In this document: positions 35,172 through 44,569 of the stretch, piece after piece | How positions within the stretch are numbered: the stretch's first letter is position 1 | Layout of the letters: each line of letters starts with the position of its first letter | NCBI GenBank assembly: GCA_039812645.1 | Contig: JBDIAV010000002.1 | Coordinates: 1-64,000 of the forward strand | Direction of reading: 5' to 3' | Source: Ancrocorticia sp039812645 | GTDB lineage: Bacteria; Actinomycetota; Actinomycetes; Actinomycetales; Actinomycetaceae | DNA length: 64,000 bases | Notes under the pieces: generated by a model | Seen by the model: the letters and a program-made list of their open reading frames with translations, nothing else | Told to the model about the DNA's origin: nothing | Database searches by the model: none | Program-made: the position numbers and the translations under genes

Positions 35172-36362
35172 ATGACTACTCTCACCGAGCAGCTCCATGA
35201 CGAGCAAGCTTACCTGACTGATCTACGCCGAACATTCCACCAGCATCCCGAGTTGGGACTCAAAGAGTATTGGACGGCCGAGCGCATCGAACAGGAACTC
35301 GACGCTTTGGGAATCCCCCACGAGAGAATTGGGGAGACCGGGGTTCTGGGACTGATCGAGGGCCAGCGTGAGGGTGATGGCACCATCGCACTGCGCGCAG
35401 ATATCGATGGACTTCCGGTCCAGGAAACCAACGATGTCCCGTATCGGTCCCAGAACGACGGCGTCATGCACGCCTGCGGCCACGACTCCCACATTGCTGT
35501 CCTTTTGGGAGCGGCCAAGGTACTTCACTATGCTCGAGGATCCTTTGGTGGGCGGATCAAGCTCATCTTCCAGCCCGCCGAGGAGATCGGATACGGGGCA
35601 CTTGACTTCGTGGAGGCCGGAGTCCTCGACGGGGTGGAACGGACCTTTGGTATGCATGCCGCCTCTGACCTGCCTACGGGCACACTTGCTGCTGTCGAAG
35701 GAATTAATTTCGCCGCTGTGGACCACTTTATTATCACAGTCCACGGCAAGGGCGCTCACGTCTCTCGCCCCAACCTCGGAGCGGACGCTCTCTACGTAGC
35801 AAGTAGCATTGTCGTTGCCGTTCAGGCACTCGTTGCCCGCCGTACCAACCCTGTCGAGCCGGTTGTTATCGGCATCGGTAAGTTCCACGCGGGAACCACC
35901 TACAACGCCCTTGCGGAAACCGCGCAGATCGAAGGCACCACGCGTACCGTCACTGACGAAACCCGCGCCAAGGTCCGAGCGGAGATTATCGATCTCGCAG
36001 AGCAGACGGCGCGCATCTTCGGTGCATCGATCGATGTGGCTTGGCGCGATCTCACCCCGGCGGTGATTAATCCAGCCGACGTCACCGCGGAAGTTGCGGC
36101 GGTCGCACGTACGATCCAGGGCGCCGTCGTCGTTACAGAGCGTCCTTACTCCCTCGGGGGCGATAACTTCGCCGAGCTGCAGCGCCGTGTCCCAGGCGTG
36201 TACGCCTACTTCGGCACCGGAAATCCGGACGTTCCCAACACCCAAAACTCGCATCACAATGGCAACTTCGACCTGGACGAGGCGGCACTTCCGGTAGCCG
36301 CCGCTCTCTACGCGGAATATGCCCTGTGGTGGTTGACCGAAGGGAGATATCACCATGAGTGA
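35172..36362 (+). CDS. M20-family amidohydrolase (N-acyl amino acid deacylase type)
   Basis: A 396-residue metal-dependent amidohydrolase of the M20D group. Motifs are FHQHPELGLKEY, RADIDGLPVQE, HACGHDSH, FQPAEEIGYG, the HAASDLPTG loop, and the C-terminal SHHNGNFDLDEA histidines. Relatives remove acyl groups from amino acids such as N-acetyl-cysteine. Coupling to metNIQ (8-bp overlap with metN) suggests it processes an imported N-acylated sulfur amino acid; the exact substrate is inference. CGGAGG precedes ATG 35172. Confidence 0.9.
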   Translation: MTTLTEQLHDEQAYLTDLRRTFHQHPELGLKEYWTAERIEQELDALGIPHERIGETGVLGLIEGQREGDGTIALRADIDGLPVQETNDVPYRSQNDGVMHACGHDSHIAVLLGAAKVLHYARGSFGGRIKLIFQPAEEIGYGALDFVEAGVLDGVERTFGMHAASDLPTGTLAAVEGINFAAVDHFIITVHGKGAHVSRPNLGADALYVASSIVVAVQALVARRTNPVEPVVIGIGKFHAGTTYNALAETAQIEGTTRTVTDETRAKVRAEIIDLAEQTARIFGASIDVAWRDLTPAVINPADVTAEVAAVARTIQGAVVVTERPYSLGGDNFAELQRRVPGVYAYFGTGNPDVPNTQNSHHNGNFDLDEAALPVAAALYAEYALWWLTEGRYHHE

Positions 36363-37410
36363 GGAGGCCGTCGTGGCTGACACTCCCATCATTGATATCC
36401 AACACGTCTCCAAGACGTTCCGGAGTAAGGCGGGATCTGTCGAAGCTCTTAAAGATGTGTCGCTACGGGTGGAGAAGGGTGATATCTACGGAATCATCGG
36501 ATTCTCCGGTGCGGGTAAATCAACCCTCATCCGGCTCGTCAACCAGCTGGAACGCCCGGATACAGGATCCGTCAACGTGGATGGGCGTGAACTGACCGCC
36601 CTCAGCGCGAAAGAGCTGCGAGCTGCGCGCCGTGACATCGGCATGGTCTTCCAGCAGTTCAACCTGTTGGAGCGCAAAAGCGTTTATCACAACGTGGCGA
36701 TGCCCCTGATCCTCGAAGGCACACCCAAGGCAGCGATCAAGGAGCGGGTCGAGGACGTGCTGCGCATCGTTGAATTGGAGGATAAGCGCAACACCTACGT
36801 CAGTCAGCTGTCGGGTGGACAGAAGCAGCGCGTTGGTATTGCCCGCGCCCTCGCCACGGCTCCCAAGATCATGCTGTGCGACGAGGCAACGAGCGCTCTC
36901 GATCCGAAGACCACCGAGTCCATCCTCGCTCTTCTCAAACGAATTAATCGTGAACTTGGCGTCACCATTCTTCTCATCACCCACCAAATGCAGGTCATTC
37001 AGCGGATCTGCAACAAGGTGGCGGTAATGGAAGACGGCCGGATCGTCGAACAGGGCTCGGTTCTCGACCTGTTTAGCGAGCCTCGCGAGGAGATCACCCA
37101 GGAGTTCGTGCGCACCGTCATCAACGATCGGATTCCCGTCTCGATCATGGACCTACTGGAAACGGATCGGCGCCCGTACCGCGTGGAAGAGCTGCGCTTC
37201 ATCGGTGACACCGCCCGTAAACCGGTGCTGTCCACCATCTCTCACATCCCTGATCTGGAGGTCAACATTCTGGGAGCCACGGTGGAGGAGATGCAGGAGA
37301 CGATTCTCTGCCTTTACCTGGTGCAACTCGTTGGTGCGGCTCCCGTGATCGAACGAGCCGAGTCCGTCATTGATGAGGCCGGAGTACTGAGAGAGAAGGT
37401 GAACCTATGA
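36355..37410 (+). CDS. metN: Methionine-type ABC importer ATP-binding protein MetN
   Basis: A 351-residue ATPase for D/L-methionine or related amino acids. Walker A is GFSGAGKST, the signature LSGGQKQR, and Walker B MLCDEATSALD. A C-terminal NIL/ACT-like domain (about 270-345) is where substrate trans-inhibits MetN. ATG 36355 overlaps the M20 stop; GTG 36373 preceded by GAGGAGG 5 nt away is an equally plausible start. Its stop overlaps metI (ATGA). Confidence 0.94.
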   Translation: MSEEAVVADTPIIDIQHVSKTFRSKAGSVEALKDVSLRVEKGDIYGIIGFSGAGKSTLIRLVNQLERPDTGSVNVDGRELTALSAKELRAARRDIGMVFQQFNLLERKSVYHNVAMPLILEGTPKAAIKERVEDVLRIVELEDKRNTYVSQLSGGQKQRVGIARALATAPKIMLCDEATSALDPKTTESILALLKRINRELGVTILLITHQMQVIQRICNKVAVMEDGRIVEQGSVLDLFSEPREEITQEFVRTVINDRIPVSIMDLLETDRRPYRVEELRFIGDTARKPVLSTISHIPDLEVNILGATVEEMQETILCLYLVQLVGAAPVIERAESVIDEAGVLREKVNL

Positions 37411-38078
37411 AAGAACAGATGCTCTTCGGAGTAACGGTAGACAAACTACTGCTGGCAGGAAGCCAGACGGTATATATGCTCGGCTGGGGCATGATCGTCG
37501 GCGGAGCGATTGGCGTGCTGCTGGCGTTGGCACTGGTGCTCAGCCGTCCCGGTGGACTCATGGCTAACCGCATCGTGTATTCGGTCCTCAACGTCACGGT
37601 CAACATCATCCGCTCGATACCGTTCATCATTTTGCTGGTGGCGATCATGCCACTGACGCGCTTCATCATGGGAACCCCGGTGGGAACGCAAGCTCAGCTT
37701 GTGCCGCTCGTCATCTACATCGCGCCGTTTATCGCGCGACTCGTCGAGACCAGCCTGCTGGAGGTCAAGCCCGGAGTAATTGAAGCGGCGCAGGCGATGG
37801 GAGCAAGCAACCTCCAAATCATCCGCCACTTCCTTCTCCCAGAAACCTATAGCTCAATCGTCCTCGCGCTGACCACCGGTGTTATTGGTTTGCTCGGCGC
37901 GACAGCTATGGCTGGATACGGTGGAGGAGGCGGCGTGGGCGACCTTGCCCTCACCTATGGGCGTGAGGCAATGAATACGCCGCTTATGGTGTTCACCGTC
38001 GTTGTCCTTGTCATTTTTGTTCAGATTCTGCAGGTCATTGGTAACGGAGTTGCCCGCCGCCTGCGTGAACCACGATAG
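37407..38078 (+). CDS. metI: Methionine-type ABC importer permease MetI
   Basis: A 223-residue permease with five predicted membrane segments. The ATPase-coupling EAA loop is EAAQAMGASNLQIIRHFLLPE. The N-terminal segment GWGMIVGGAIGVLLALAL and RSIPFIILLVAIMP are typical of MetI. It overlaps metN by 4 bp and is followed 10 bases later by metQ, completing the MetNIQ importer. Confidence 0.95.
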   Translation: MKEQMLFGVTVDKLLLAGSQTVYMLGWGMIVGGAIGVLLALALVLSRPGGLMANRIVYSVLNVTVNIIRSIPFIILLVAIMPLTRFIMGTPVGTQAQLVPLVIYIAPFIARLVETSLLEVKPGVIEAAQAMGASNLQIIRHFLLPETYSSIVLALTTGVIGLLGATAMAGYGGGGGVGDLALTYGREAMNTPLMVFTVVVLVIFVQILQVIGNGVARRLREPR

Positions 38079-38088
38079 AGAGAAATTC

Positions 38089-38934
38089 ATGAAGAAGCTC
38101 ACCACCTTATTTGCGGCCGCCGCGCTCACCGTTGGCCTCGCCGCCTGCTCCGCCCCGGGAGACGTCAGCAAGAGTTCCGACGACGGCGCCACCGATGGCC
38201 AGAAGACCAGCCTCACCTACTCCCGCTCGCAGGGTCCTTACTCAGAACTCTTCCAAGCCGCCGTGGTTCCCATCCTTGAGGAGAAGGGATACGAGATCAA
38301 GGGGATCGATTTCTCGGATCTCCTCAATGCGGACATCGCGTTGAATGACGGTGATGTCGACTTCAATGTCGAGCAGCACACCGCCTATCTTGAGGACTTC
38401 AACGCCAAGAACAATGGCGACCTCACCCCGATTACCCCCATTCCCACGGTTCCCGCGGGTATCTATTCGGACAACCATGCGAGCCTTGACGAGGTGACCG
38501 ATGGTGCGACGGTTGCGGTTCCGAACGATGCCTCGAACCGAGCACGCGCCTATCTGTTGCTCCAGAAGATTGGGTGGATTGAAGTGGATGAGTCCGCTGA
38601 CTTTGCTTCACTCTCTGAGGCAAATGTCACGTCGAACCCGCATAACCTACAGTTCACCGAGATGAAGTCGCTTTCGATCCCCGCCGTGGCGCAGGATTTC
38701 GACTACATCGTCATCACCGGATCAATCGTCTACAACGCGAAGATCGATCCGGCGTCGGCCCTCGCCACCGAGGATATCCTTGACCACCTTATCCTTCAGG
38801 TCGTGGTTAAGGAGGAGAACAAGGACACCCAATGGGCGAAGGATATTGTGGCGGCCTACCACTCTGACGAGTTCAAAAAGTACCTAGAGGAGAACAATGA
38901 CGGCCTCTGGTGGATCCCGGAAGAGCTTCGGTAA
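38089..38934 (+). CDS. metQ: Methionine-type substrate-binding lipoprotein MetQ (NlpA family)
   Basis: A 281-residue lipoprotein (lipobox LAAC) of the NlpA/MetQ family. Recognisable parts are VEQHTAYLEDFNAKN, GATVAVPNDASNRARAYLLLQ, and VITGSIVYNAKIDPASAL. It captures the substrate outside the membrane for MetNI. ATG 38089 is used because the signal peptide MKKLTTLFAAAALTVGLAAC begins there. It is the last gene of the unit and a strong terminator follows. Confidence 0.95.
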   Translation: MKKLTTLFAAAALTVGLAACSAPGDVSKSSDDGATDGQKTSLTYSRSQGPYSELFQAAVVPILEEKGYEIKGIDFSDLLNADIALNDGDVDFNVEQHTAYLEDFNAKNNGDLTPITPIPTVPAGIYSDNHASLDEVTDGATVAVPNDASNRARAYLLLQKIGWIEVDESADFASLSEANVTSNPHNLQFTEMKSLSIPAVAQDFDYIVITGSIVYNAKIDPASALATEDILDHLILQVVVKEENKDTQWAKDIVAAYHSDEFKKYLEENNDGLWWIPEELR

Positions 38935-38958
38935 AGAATTCTAATGTGATGAAATGCT

Positions 38959-38996
38959 CGGGAGGGCACGGAGAATACTCCGTGCCCTCCCGCTTT
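38959..38996 (+). terminator. Terminator after metQ
   Basis: CGGGAGGGCACGGAG and CTCCGTGCCCTCCCG form a perfect 15-bp stem with an AATA tetraloop, followed by CTTTTC. Confidence 0.95.
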
Positions 38997-39012
38997 TCTC
39001 GAGGTCACTGAA

Positions 39013-39018
39013 TATACT
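39013..39018 (+). promoter_or_regulatory. -10 box TATACT before the membrane phosphatase-like gene
   Basis: TATACT lies 24 bases before GTG 39043. GGGAGGGG (39030-39036) follows as the ribosome site. Transcription from here would start after GTG 39019, which rules against that earlier in-frame codon. Confidence 0.5.
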
Positions 39019-39042
39019 GTGAGAGATCAGGGAGGGGCAACG

Positions 39043-41514
39043 GTGACGAGCACAAACAATGCGGCGCGGATTTTGCGCCTCTTTTGCGTCTTCGCCGCGT
39101 TGATCGGCCTGCTAGTAACGTGTTTTGGCGCCGGGGCGATTGCTTCCGAAGCGACTCTGGAAGAAACTCAAACTTCTGAGGACCCGGCGGTGACATTGCC
39201 GGGCACCTCAGAAGATGTACCGGTCACCTCTCCACCGGAACAGGTCGCGACAACCGGACGTCCTCCCGTCGTCGTTATTATGACCGGGGGATTGCGGTGG
39301 GATACGTTTGATCCCGCTCAAACGCCCGCCATTGCCTCGCTTGCAGCTTCGGGCATCATGGCCAATATGGTGCCTGTCATCTCGCGCGGAGCCTCGTGCC
39401 CTCTGGATTCGTGGCTAGCCTTGTCGGCTGGACGTCAGACGGCGCCTGTCGCGTTGTCACGCCCCTGGATGTGCGGGCAACAGTGGGTCCTTCCGGATCG
39501 GAAACTCGCTCGCTGGGGTGAATATCAGACGACGATCAGTGCCTCGCAGTCAGCGGCACAGTTGGGTACGGTAGCGCAGATTCTCGCAGACTCCGGTGTC
39601 ACGAGCCAACCTATTGGTGCGGGTGCGGCCCATGTACTCGCCAATAGCGAAGGAGTAGTGCCCGGCAACTATCTGCTCGCTCCGCGCTCGGACGAGGCGC
39701 TTGCGGAACGAGTTGCTCAGGCGGCGCGGCAGTACGATGTCACGTTCGTTGACGCCTACCCTGTCGATTATTCGGCTATCACGCGTTGGATAGTGAGCAG
39801 ACTGGGTTTGCAGTCTCCCGAACGCGAGAAACAGGAGTCAGATGCCGCCGCCGATCTCAACGCCAATCGCGTTGAGGCCGTTGTCAGTGCCCTTCCGGCA
39901 GGAACCCGGGTCCTTCTCGTCTCTTTGACTGACGTTGACTCGGTACGGAGTATGCAGGTCGTCATCGCCGCCGATATTGCGGGCGACAGCGTCGCAGCTG
40001 CCGGTGGAACGAGCGGTCCCGATGACGCCGCAGGATCCCGCCTCATGCCGAGCATTGGATATTCCGACTCGGTGCGCCAACCCGGCGTGGTTCAGCTGTC
40101 GGATCTCCCGCCCACGTTATTTTCCTGGCTGGGCATCCAGGACGCACCCGGTGTGAGCGGAACCCCAATGGTGACGCATGACGAACTGCTGCAGACATGT
40201 ACCGTCACTGACGACTGTTTTAGCGCCCGGTTGGATGATTTGTCGGATCGGGCGACGCACGCTAGTGCCATGCGCATGACTCGCGGAGAGTTCATTCAGT
40301 ATCTGACGCGCGCCGCCGTGGGGTATTTTCTCCTCTCGCTCGTCCTTCTTGCACGCCGCCCGTATCGCTATCTCGCTTCCTGGCCACGCCTTCGAACCGT
40401 GTGGATATGGGTAGGTGTGACACTGGCAGCCGTCCCCGTGTCCAGCCTCCTTATGAACGCCCTGCCGTGGTGGAATACTAGCTTTGCCAAACTCGCTCTC
40501 ATCGGTGGAAGTTGGCTGGTGGCGGCTGGGTTGGCCTGCGCTGCTATGGCGGCACGCCGCTGGCACATTGCGGCACCGCTACTTATCATTTCTGCACTCA
40601 CGGCACTTGTTTTCTTAACGGATGCGGCTACCGGATCACGTCTCATGGCAGATTCACCGGTGGGATTCAACCTGCTCAACGCCGCCCGATTCTACGGTGT
40701 GGGTAATGAAGCCTTTGCGTTGCTGGCTACGGGAACGTTGACGGTCTTGGCATTCGTTGGGGTCTGGCTGCGCGATCGCACCTTCGGCAGGATCCGTGGA
40801 CGTTGGGCGGCGGTGTTCGTTGTTAGCCTCCTTGGTCTATGGGTGGCCGCTATTGATGCGTTACCCTCCAAGGGAGCAGATTTCGGCGGTGTTCTGTCGT
40901 TCATTCCTGCACTGCTCGTTCTTGTTTTGGCTGTCGGACGCTTCCGATTGTCCTTTGCCCGCGTGGCCATCATCGGCGTTATTACCGTGGCAGTTGCGAC
41001 GACGATTGCGATGATTGATTGGATGCGTGCTCCTACCGCCCGCTCCCACCTGGGCAGATTTGTTCAATCCATCGTCGACGGCGAATTATTCGAAGTCATC
41101 GGACGCAAGCTTGGCACGAACCTCCGGTTGTTCACGGGTTCCACACATCGTTGGGTGGTCCTCGCGGCTCTCCTGCTTGTTGCTCTCGCTTTGATCCATG
41201 CGTTGCGTACTCGTCCTGCAAAGCCAGAGCAGAACCGCGGCGGATGGCGCGGACTGCCGCTCACGTTGATCGCCCGGCAGTGGGGCTGGATGGCTCCTTG
41301 CGACGGCGAAGAGCGGAGTGCATTACTCGAGCGTTTGCCCGCTCTCAAGCCTGCGCTCATGGCCAACGGAACATGCATTGCACTGGCATTTGGCCTCAAT
41401 GATTCTGGGATTGTTCTTCCCGGAATGGCAGCGATTCTCTTCGTTCCGCTGCTTCAAGCAGCGATTGTCACGGATCAAGAGCGGCGGGAATTGCAGCGGA
41501 CAGCGGTACAGTGA
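39043..41514 (+). CDS. Large membrane protein with alkaline-phosphatase-like extracellular domain
   Basis: An 823-residue protein. After an N-terminal membrane/signal segment comes a ~370-residue outward domain that opens like alkaline phosphatase/sulfatase folds (VVVIMTGGLRWDTFD, then SRGASCPLDSWLALSAG). The C-terminal half has about ten membrane segments with a conserved RFYGVGNE motif. The gene at 49338-51515 encodes a paralogue. Metal ligands are not clearly complete, so catalysis is uncertain. Function is unknown; a cell-envelope role is likely. Confidence 0.7.
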   Translation: MTSTNNAARILRLFCVFAALIGLLVTCFGAGAIASEATLEETQTSEDPAVTLPGTSEDVPVTSPPEQVATTGRPPVVVIMTGGLRWDTFDPAQTPAIASLAASGIMANMVPVISRGASCPLDSWLALSAGRQTAPVALSRPWMCGQQWVLPDRKLARWGEYQTTISASQSAAQLGTVAQILADSGVTSQPIGAGAAHVLANSEGVVPGNYLLAPRSDEALAERVAQAARQYDVTFVDAYPVDYSAITRWIVSRLGLQSPEREKQESDAAADLNANRVEAVVSALPAGTRVLLVSLTDVDSVRSMQVVIAADIAGDSVAAAGGTSGPDDAAGSRLMPSIGYSDSVRQPGVVQLSDLPPTLFSWLGIQDAPGVSGTPMVTHDELLQTCTVTDDCFSARLDDLSDRATHASAMRMTRGEFIQYLTRAAVGYFLLSLVLLARRPYRYLASWPRLRTVWIWVGVTLAAVPVSSLLMNALPWWNTSFAKLALIGGSWLVAAGLACAAMAARRWHIAAPLLIISALTALVFLTDAATGSRLMADSPVGFNLLNAARFYGVGNEAFALLATGTLTVLAFVGVWLRDRTFGRIRGRWAAVFVVSLLGLWVAAIDALPSKGADFGGVLSFIPALLVLVLAVGRFRLSFARVAIIGVITVAVATTIAMIDWMRAPTARSHLGRFVQSIVDGELFEVIGRKLGTNLRLFTGSTHRWVVLAALLLVALALIHALRTRPAKPEQNRGGWRGLPLTLIARQWGWMAPCDGEERSALLERLPALKPALMANGTCIALAFGLNDSGIVLPGMAAILFVPLLQAAIVTDQERRELQRTAVQ

Positions 41515-41518
41515 CGGT

Positions 41519-42106
41519 ATGTTAACGATTGCGCTTACGGGTGGAATAGGTTCAGGGAAGTCCACCGTCTCCGCGATGCTCCGCGAACACGGGGCGGCGA
41601 TATTCGACGTCGATGAAGCAGCCCGATCTGTTTTGGCGCCGGGAGAGCCGGGTGTCGACGACGTCGCCGCTCGCTGGCCTGAGGTGGTCGCGGCCGGTGT
41701 TGTTGATCGGGCAGCGCTTGCTCATATTGTTTTTCACAATCCCGCCGAGCTCGCCCAACTTAACGCGATCGTTCATCCTCGGACCTGGGAAAAGATCGAT
41801 GCCGACCTGACAGAGTATCGCCGTGCTCATCCGGAGGGCATTGCCGTTGTTGATATTGCGCTCCTGGCCACGAGTGAGCGGCGTGACGCCTTTGATCTCA
41901 ATGTGGTTGTCCATGCGGACACCGAGACACGTATTCGTCGCCTCACTCAAACGCGGGGGATGAACGAGAAGGATGCGAGAGCACGGATTGCCGCGCAGGT
42001 CGACGAGGACGAACTGCGCGCATTGGCAGACGTATGGCTAGATAACTCTGGTACGCCGGAGCACCTACGTGAGCAAGTTGATGCTCTCTGGGCAAGGATT
42101 ACCTGA
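41519..42106 (+). CDS. coaE: Dephospho-CoA kinase
   Basis: A 195-residue kinase for the last step of coenzyme A synthesis. Walker A is ALTGGIGSGKSTV, DVDEAAR is the substrate motif, and VVDIALLATSERRDAFD and RGMNEKDARARIAAQ follow. Many actinobacterial CoaE proteins carry a fused UPF0157 domain; this one does not. The start is 4 bases after the upstream stop, so it is probably co-transcribed. The rpsA-coaE-uvrB order is conserved but here interrupted. Confidence 0.95.
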   Translation: MLTIALTGGIGSGKSTVSAMLREHGAAIFDVDEAARSVLAPGEPGVDDVAARWPEVVAAGVVDRAALAHIVFHNPAELAQLNAIVHPRTWEKIDADLTEYRRAHPEGIAVVDIALLATSERRDAFDLNVVVHADTETRIRRLTQTRGMNEKDARARIAAQVDEDELRALADVWLDNSGTPEHLREQVDALWARIT

Positions 42107-42122
42107 GATCCGCGACCTATCA

Positions 42123-42157
42123 AAAGCCGGGCCCCTCGAGAGGAGGGGCCCGGCTTT
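42123..42157. terminator. Bidirectional terminator between coaE and ftsH
   Basis: AAAGCCGGGCCCCTC and GAGGGGCCCGGCTTT form a perfect 15-bp stem with a GAGAG loop; A-run and T-run arms allow use in both directions. The following 115 bases to the ftsH stop show nothing further. Confidence 0.92.
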
Positions 42158-42272
42158 ACGATGTTGAGTTGTTCGGCGTTGGCCTCCGGCGACGGTGTTT
42201 CGACCCCCGCCTCGACCCCCGGTACTCCGGCCACGACAATGCGTGGGATAAGGAGCGCCGGGGGTCGATTAA

Positions 42273-44492
42273 CTACTGAAGGGGAAATGAACCGCCGGAT
42301 GACACTGGCGGTGTAGCGGAATTATCATCTCGTCCCAGCTCGTCATTCTCTGCCACAGGTGATCCCGGCTGTGCCACAGACAACCATGAGGCCGGCTGGG
42401 GTGCCAGAGTCGCAACGGCTTCGGACACGGACACTGCAGACCGGGTCGCCGTTGATGGTGCCGTATGCGTTCCGTTCGTGGCCTCACGCTCAATACCGGC
42501 AATGCGGTAGGCATCCGCCTCGTCAAGTGTCTCCTGCTCCAAGAGCGCATCAACGAGTGCCTTGTGCTGGTCTGCGTGCTCACGCAGCAACCGTTTGGCT
42601 TCCTCATAGCACTCTGTGAGGAGTGCGCGCACTTCGTCGTCGACAGCCTTGAGCAGCGCATCCGAGGCGCCCGCAGAACGGGGATCGCCCTCGCGCGGGT
42701 ACACCTGCATGGGGCCAATCATCTCGGACATACCCCAGCGCCCAAACATCTGGCGGGCAATCCCGGTAGCGGTTTGGAGATCGGATTCCGCGCCTGTGGT
42801 GACCACACCAAGGACAACTTCTTCGGCGGCCATGCCACCAAGTGCGCCAATGATACGGCCACGCAGGTAGTCCTTGTCGTAGCCGTACTTGTCCGCTTCC
42901 GGCGTGGAAAGTGTGACACCCAGGGCGCGGCCACGCGGGATGATGGAAATCTTGCGAACAGGGTCCGCGCCCGGCTGGATCATGCCAAGAAGGGCGTGGC
43001 CTGCCTCGTGCCAGGCGGTGCGTTCCAGCTCGACGGGATCCATCATGACAGAGCGCTGAACGCCCAGCTGAATCGTTTCCAACGCATTGGTGAAGTCGGA
43101 GGTCATGATCGTACCGGCACCGCGCCGCGCCGCAAGCAGCGAGGCCTCGTTAACGAGGTTAGCGAGGTCCGCGCCAGTGAGCCCCGGTGTTGAACGGGAA
43201 ATGGACGCGAGAGATACGGTGGCATCGACGGGCCGCCCGCGTGTATGTACCTTGAGGATTTCCTCGCGGCCCTTCTGATCCGGGGGAGAGACGGTGATGG
43301 TGCGGTCGAAGCGCCCGGCGCGGGTGAGCGCGGAGTCGAGTACCTCGGCGAGGTTGGTCGCCGCGATAACGATGATGTTCTCTGAGGCGGAGAAGCCGTC
43401 CATCTCGGTGAGCACCTGGTTAAGAGTCTGCTCACGGTCCTCGTTGGAACCAATAGCGCTAGCCGAGGAGCGAGAACGGCCGATGGCGTCGATTTCGTCA
43501 ATAAAGACGATTGCCGGTGCAACCTTGCGAGCAGCCTCGAAGAGGCTGCGGACATCGGAGGCACCCTTACCCGCAAGAATACCGCCAATTTCTGCCGCTG
43601 AGACGGAGAAGAACGGCACTTCAGCCTCGCCTGCGGTAGCTCGTGCTAGCAGCGTTTTTCCAGTTCCGGGCCCACCCTCCAAAAGAATGCCGCGGGGAAT
43701 TTTTGCACCGAGTCGAGTGTATTTCTCCGGATTCTTGAGCATGTCAACAACCTCGCGGAGCTGATCTTCCACCTCGTCGATTCCCGCCACATCCTCGAAC
43801 GTCACTCGGTTAGCCTCGGGATCGATGGGCTGGTGATTCTTTCCGCCAAAGAGTCCCGCGGGCCCGCCCTTCATCTGCCGCGACATGATCCAATACCAGA
43901 ATCCCACGAGCAAGATGATAGGGAGGAAGGAGAAGAGCAGCGTGACGAGCGGATTTGAGCGCGTGATGGGGGAGACAGCGGTGATCTTCACCTTGTTTGT
44001 TGCCAGGACCTGCGCCATGTCATCGTCGGCCCAGGTGGGGCGCTCCGTGGTGAACTGGTGCGACTTGACGCCGTCGTAGGTGATGGCGGTGCGCAACTCG
44101 CCCTCGATGGTGTCCCCTCGTGAGGCGACAGTCTTGACGTTGTCGCTGGTGAGCTGCGTGTAGTACTCGTTATAGGGCAGCGCGACAATAGGATTGAGTG
44201 TTTGCTGGGCCCAGGAGAATACGAAGAAGCTGAGAATCCACGCGGCGAAAACCATGATGAAGATGCGGCGCCATGAGCGCGGCCTTCCCTGAGATTCTTT
44301 GGACTTGGTGGATCCGGTGATACCTTCGGAACGCCACGAATGGTTCTCGTTGCGGTTCTGCCGGGACCTCCCGGATGCATTTCTAAAGCGCCCCCCGGTT
44401 GAACCGTTCGATGAGGTGCGCTTATTGCGCGGCACCTCGGTGGGGGATGACTCCCACGAGTTCGATTCTCGTGGGGTGTGAGATTCAGACAT
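42273..44492 (-). CDS. ftsH: FtsH-type membrane AAA zinc metalloprotease with atypical pore loop
   Basis: A 739-residue FtsH-like protease. A ~75-residue Ser/Arg-rich cytoplasmic extension precedes the first membrane segment; an outward domain and second segment follow. Walker A is GGPGTGKT (near 273, usual GPPGTGKT) and Walker B is IVFIDEIDAIG. The zinc motif HEAGH starts at residue 495, with SDLQTAT later. At the pore, the usual FVGVG is replaced by GGILAGKG, losing the aromatic residue that grips substrate. ATG 44492 has AAGGAG upstream. It may be a second FtsH rather than the housekeeping one. Confidence 0.88.
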   Translation of the reverse strand: MSESHTPRESNSWESSPTEVPRNKRTSSNGSTGGRFRNASGRSRQNRNENHSWRSEGITGSTKSKESQGRPRSWRRIFIMVFAAWILSFFVFSWAQQTLNPIVALPYNEYYTQLTSDNVKTVASRGDTIEGELRTAITYDGVKSHQFTTERPTWADDDMAQVLATNKVKITAVSPITRSNPLVTLLFSFLPIILLVGFWYWIMSRQMKGGPAGLFGGKNHQPIDPEANRVTFEDVAGIDEVEDQLREVVDMLKNPEKYTRLGAKIPRGILLEGGPGTGKTLLARATAGEAEVPFFSVSAAEIGGILAGKGASDVRSLFEAARKVAPAIVFIDEIDAIGRSRSSASAIGSNEDREQTLNQVLTEMDGFSASENIIVIAATNLAEVLDSALTRAGRFDRTITVSPPDQKGREEILKVHTRGRPVDATVSLASISRSTPGLTGADLANLVNEASLLAARRGAGTIMTSDFTNALETIQLGVQRSVMMDPVELERTAWHEAGHALLGMIQPGADPVRKISIIPRGRALGVTLSTPEADKYGYDKDYLRGRIIGALGGMAAEEVVLGVVTTGAESDLQTATGIARQMFGRWGMSEMIGPMQVYPREGDPRSAGASDALLKAVDDEVRALLTECYEEAKRLLREHADQHKALVDALLEQETLDEADAYRIAGIEREATNGTHTAPSTATRSAVSVSEAVATLAPQPASWLSVAQPGSPVAENDELGRDDNSATPPVSSGGSFPLQ

Positions 44493-44569
44493 GACACTCC
44501 TTATATCTGAACCCATCTTCCGGTCAGTTTCTGAGAATTGTCTAGGTACTGCGGGCCATTGCGCGACAG

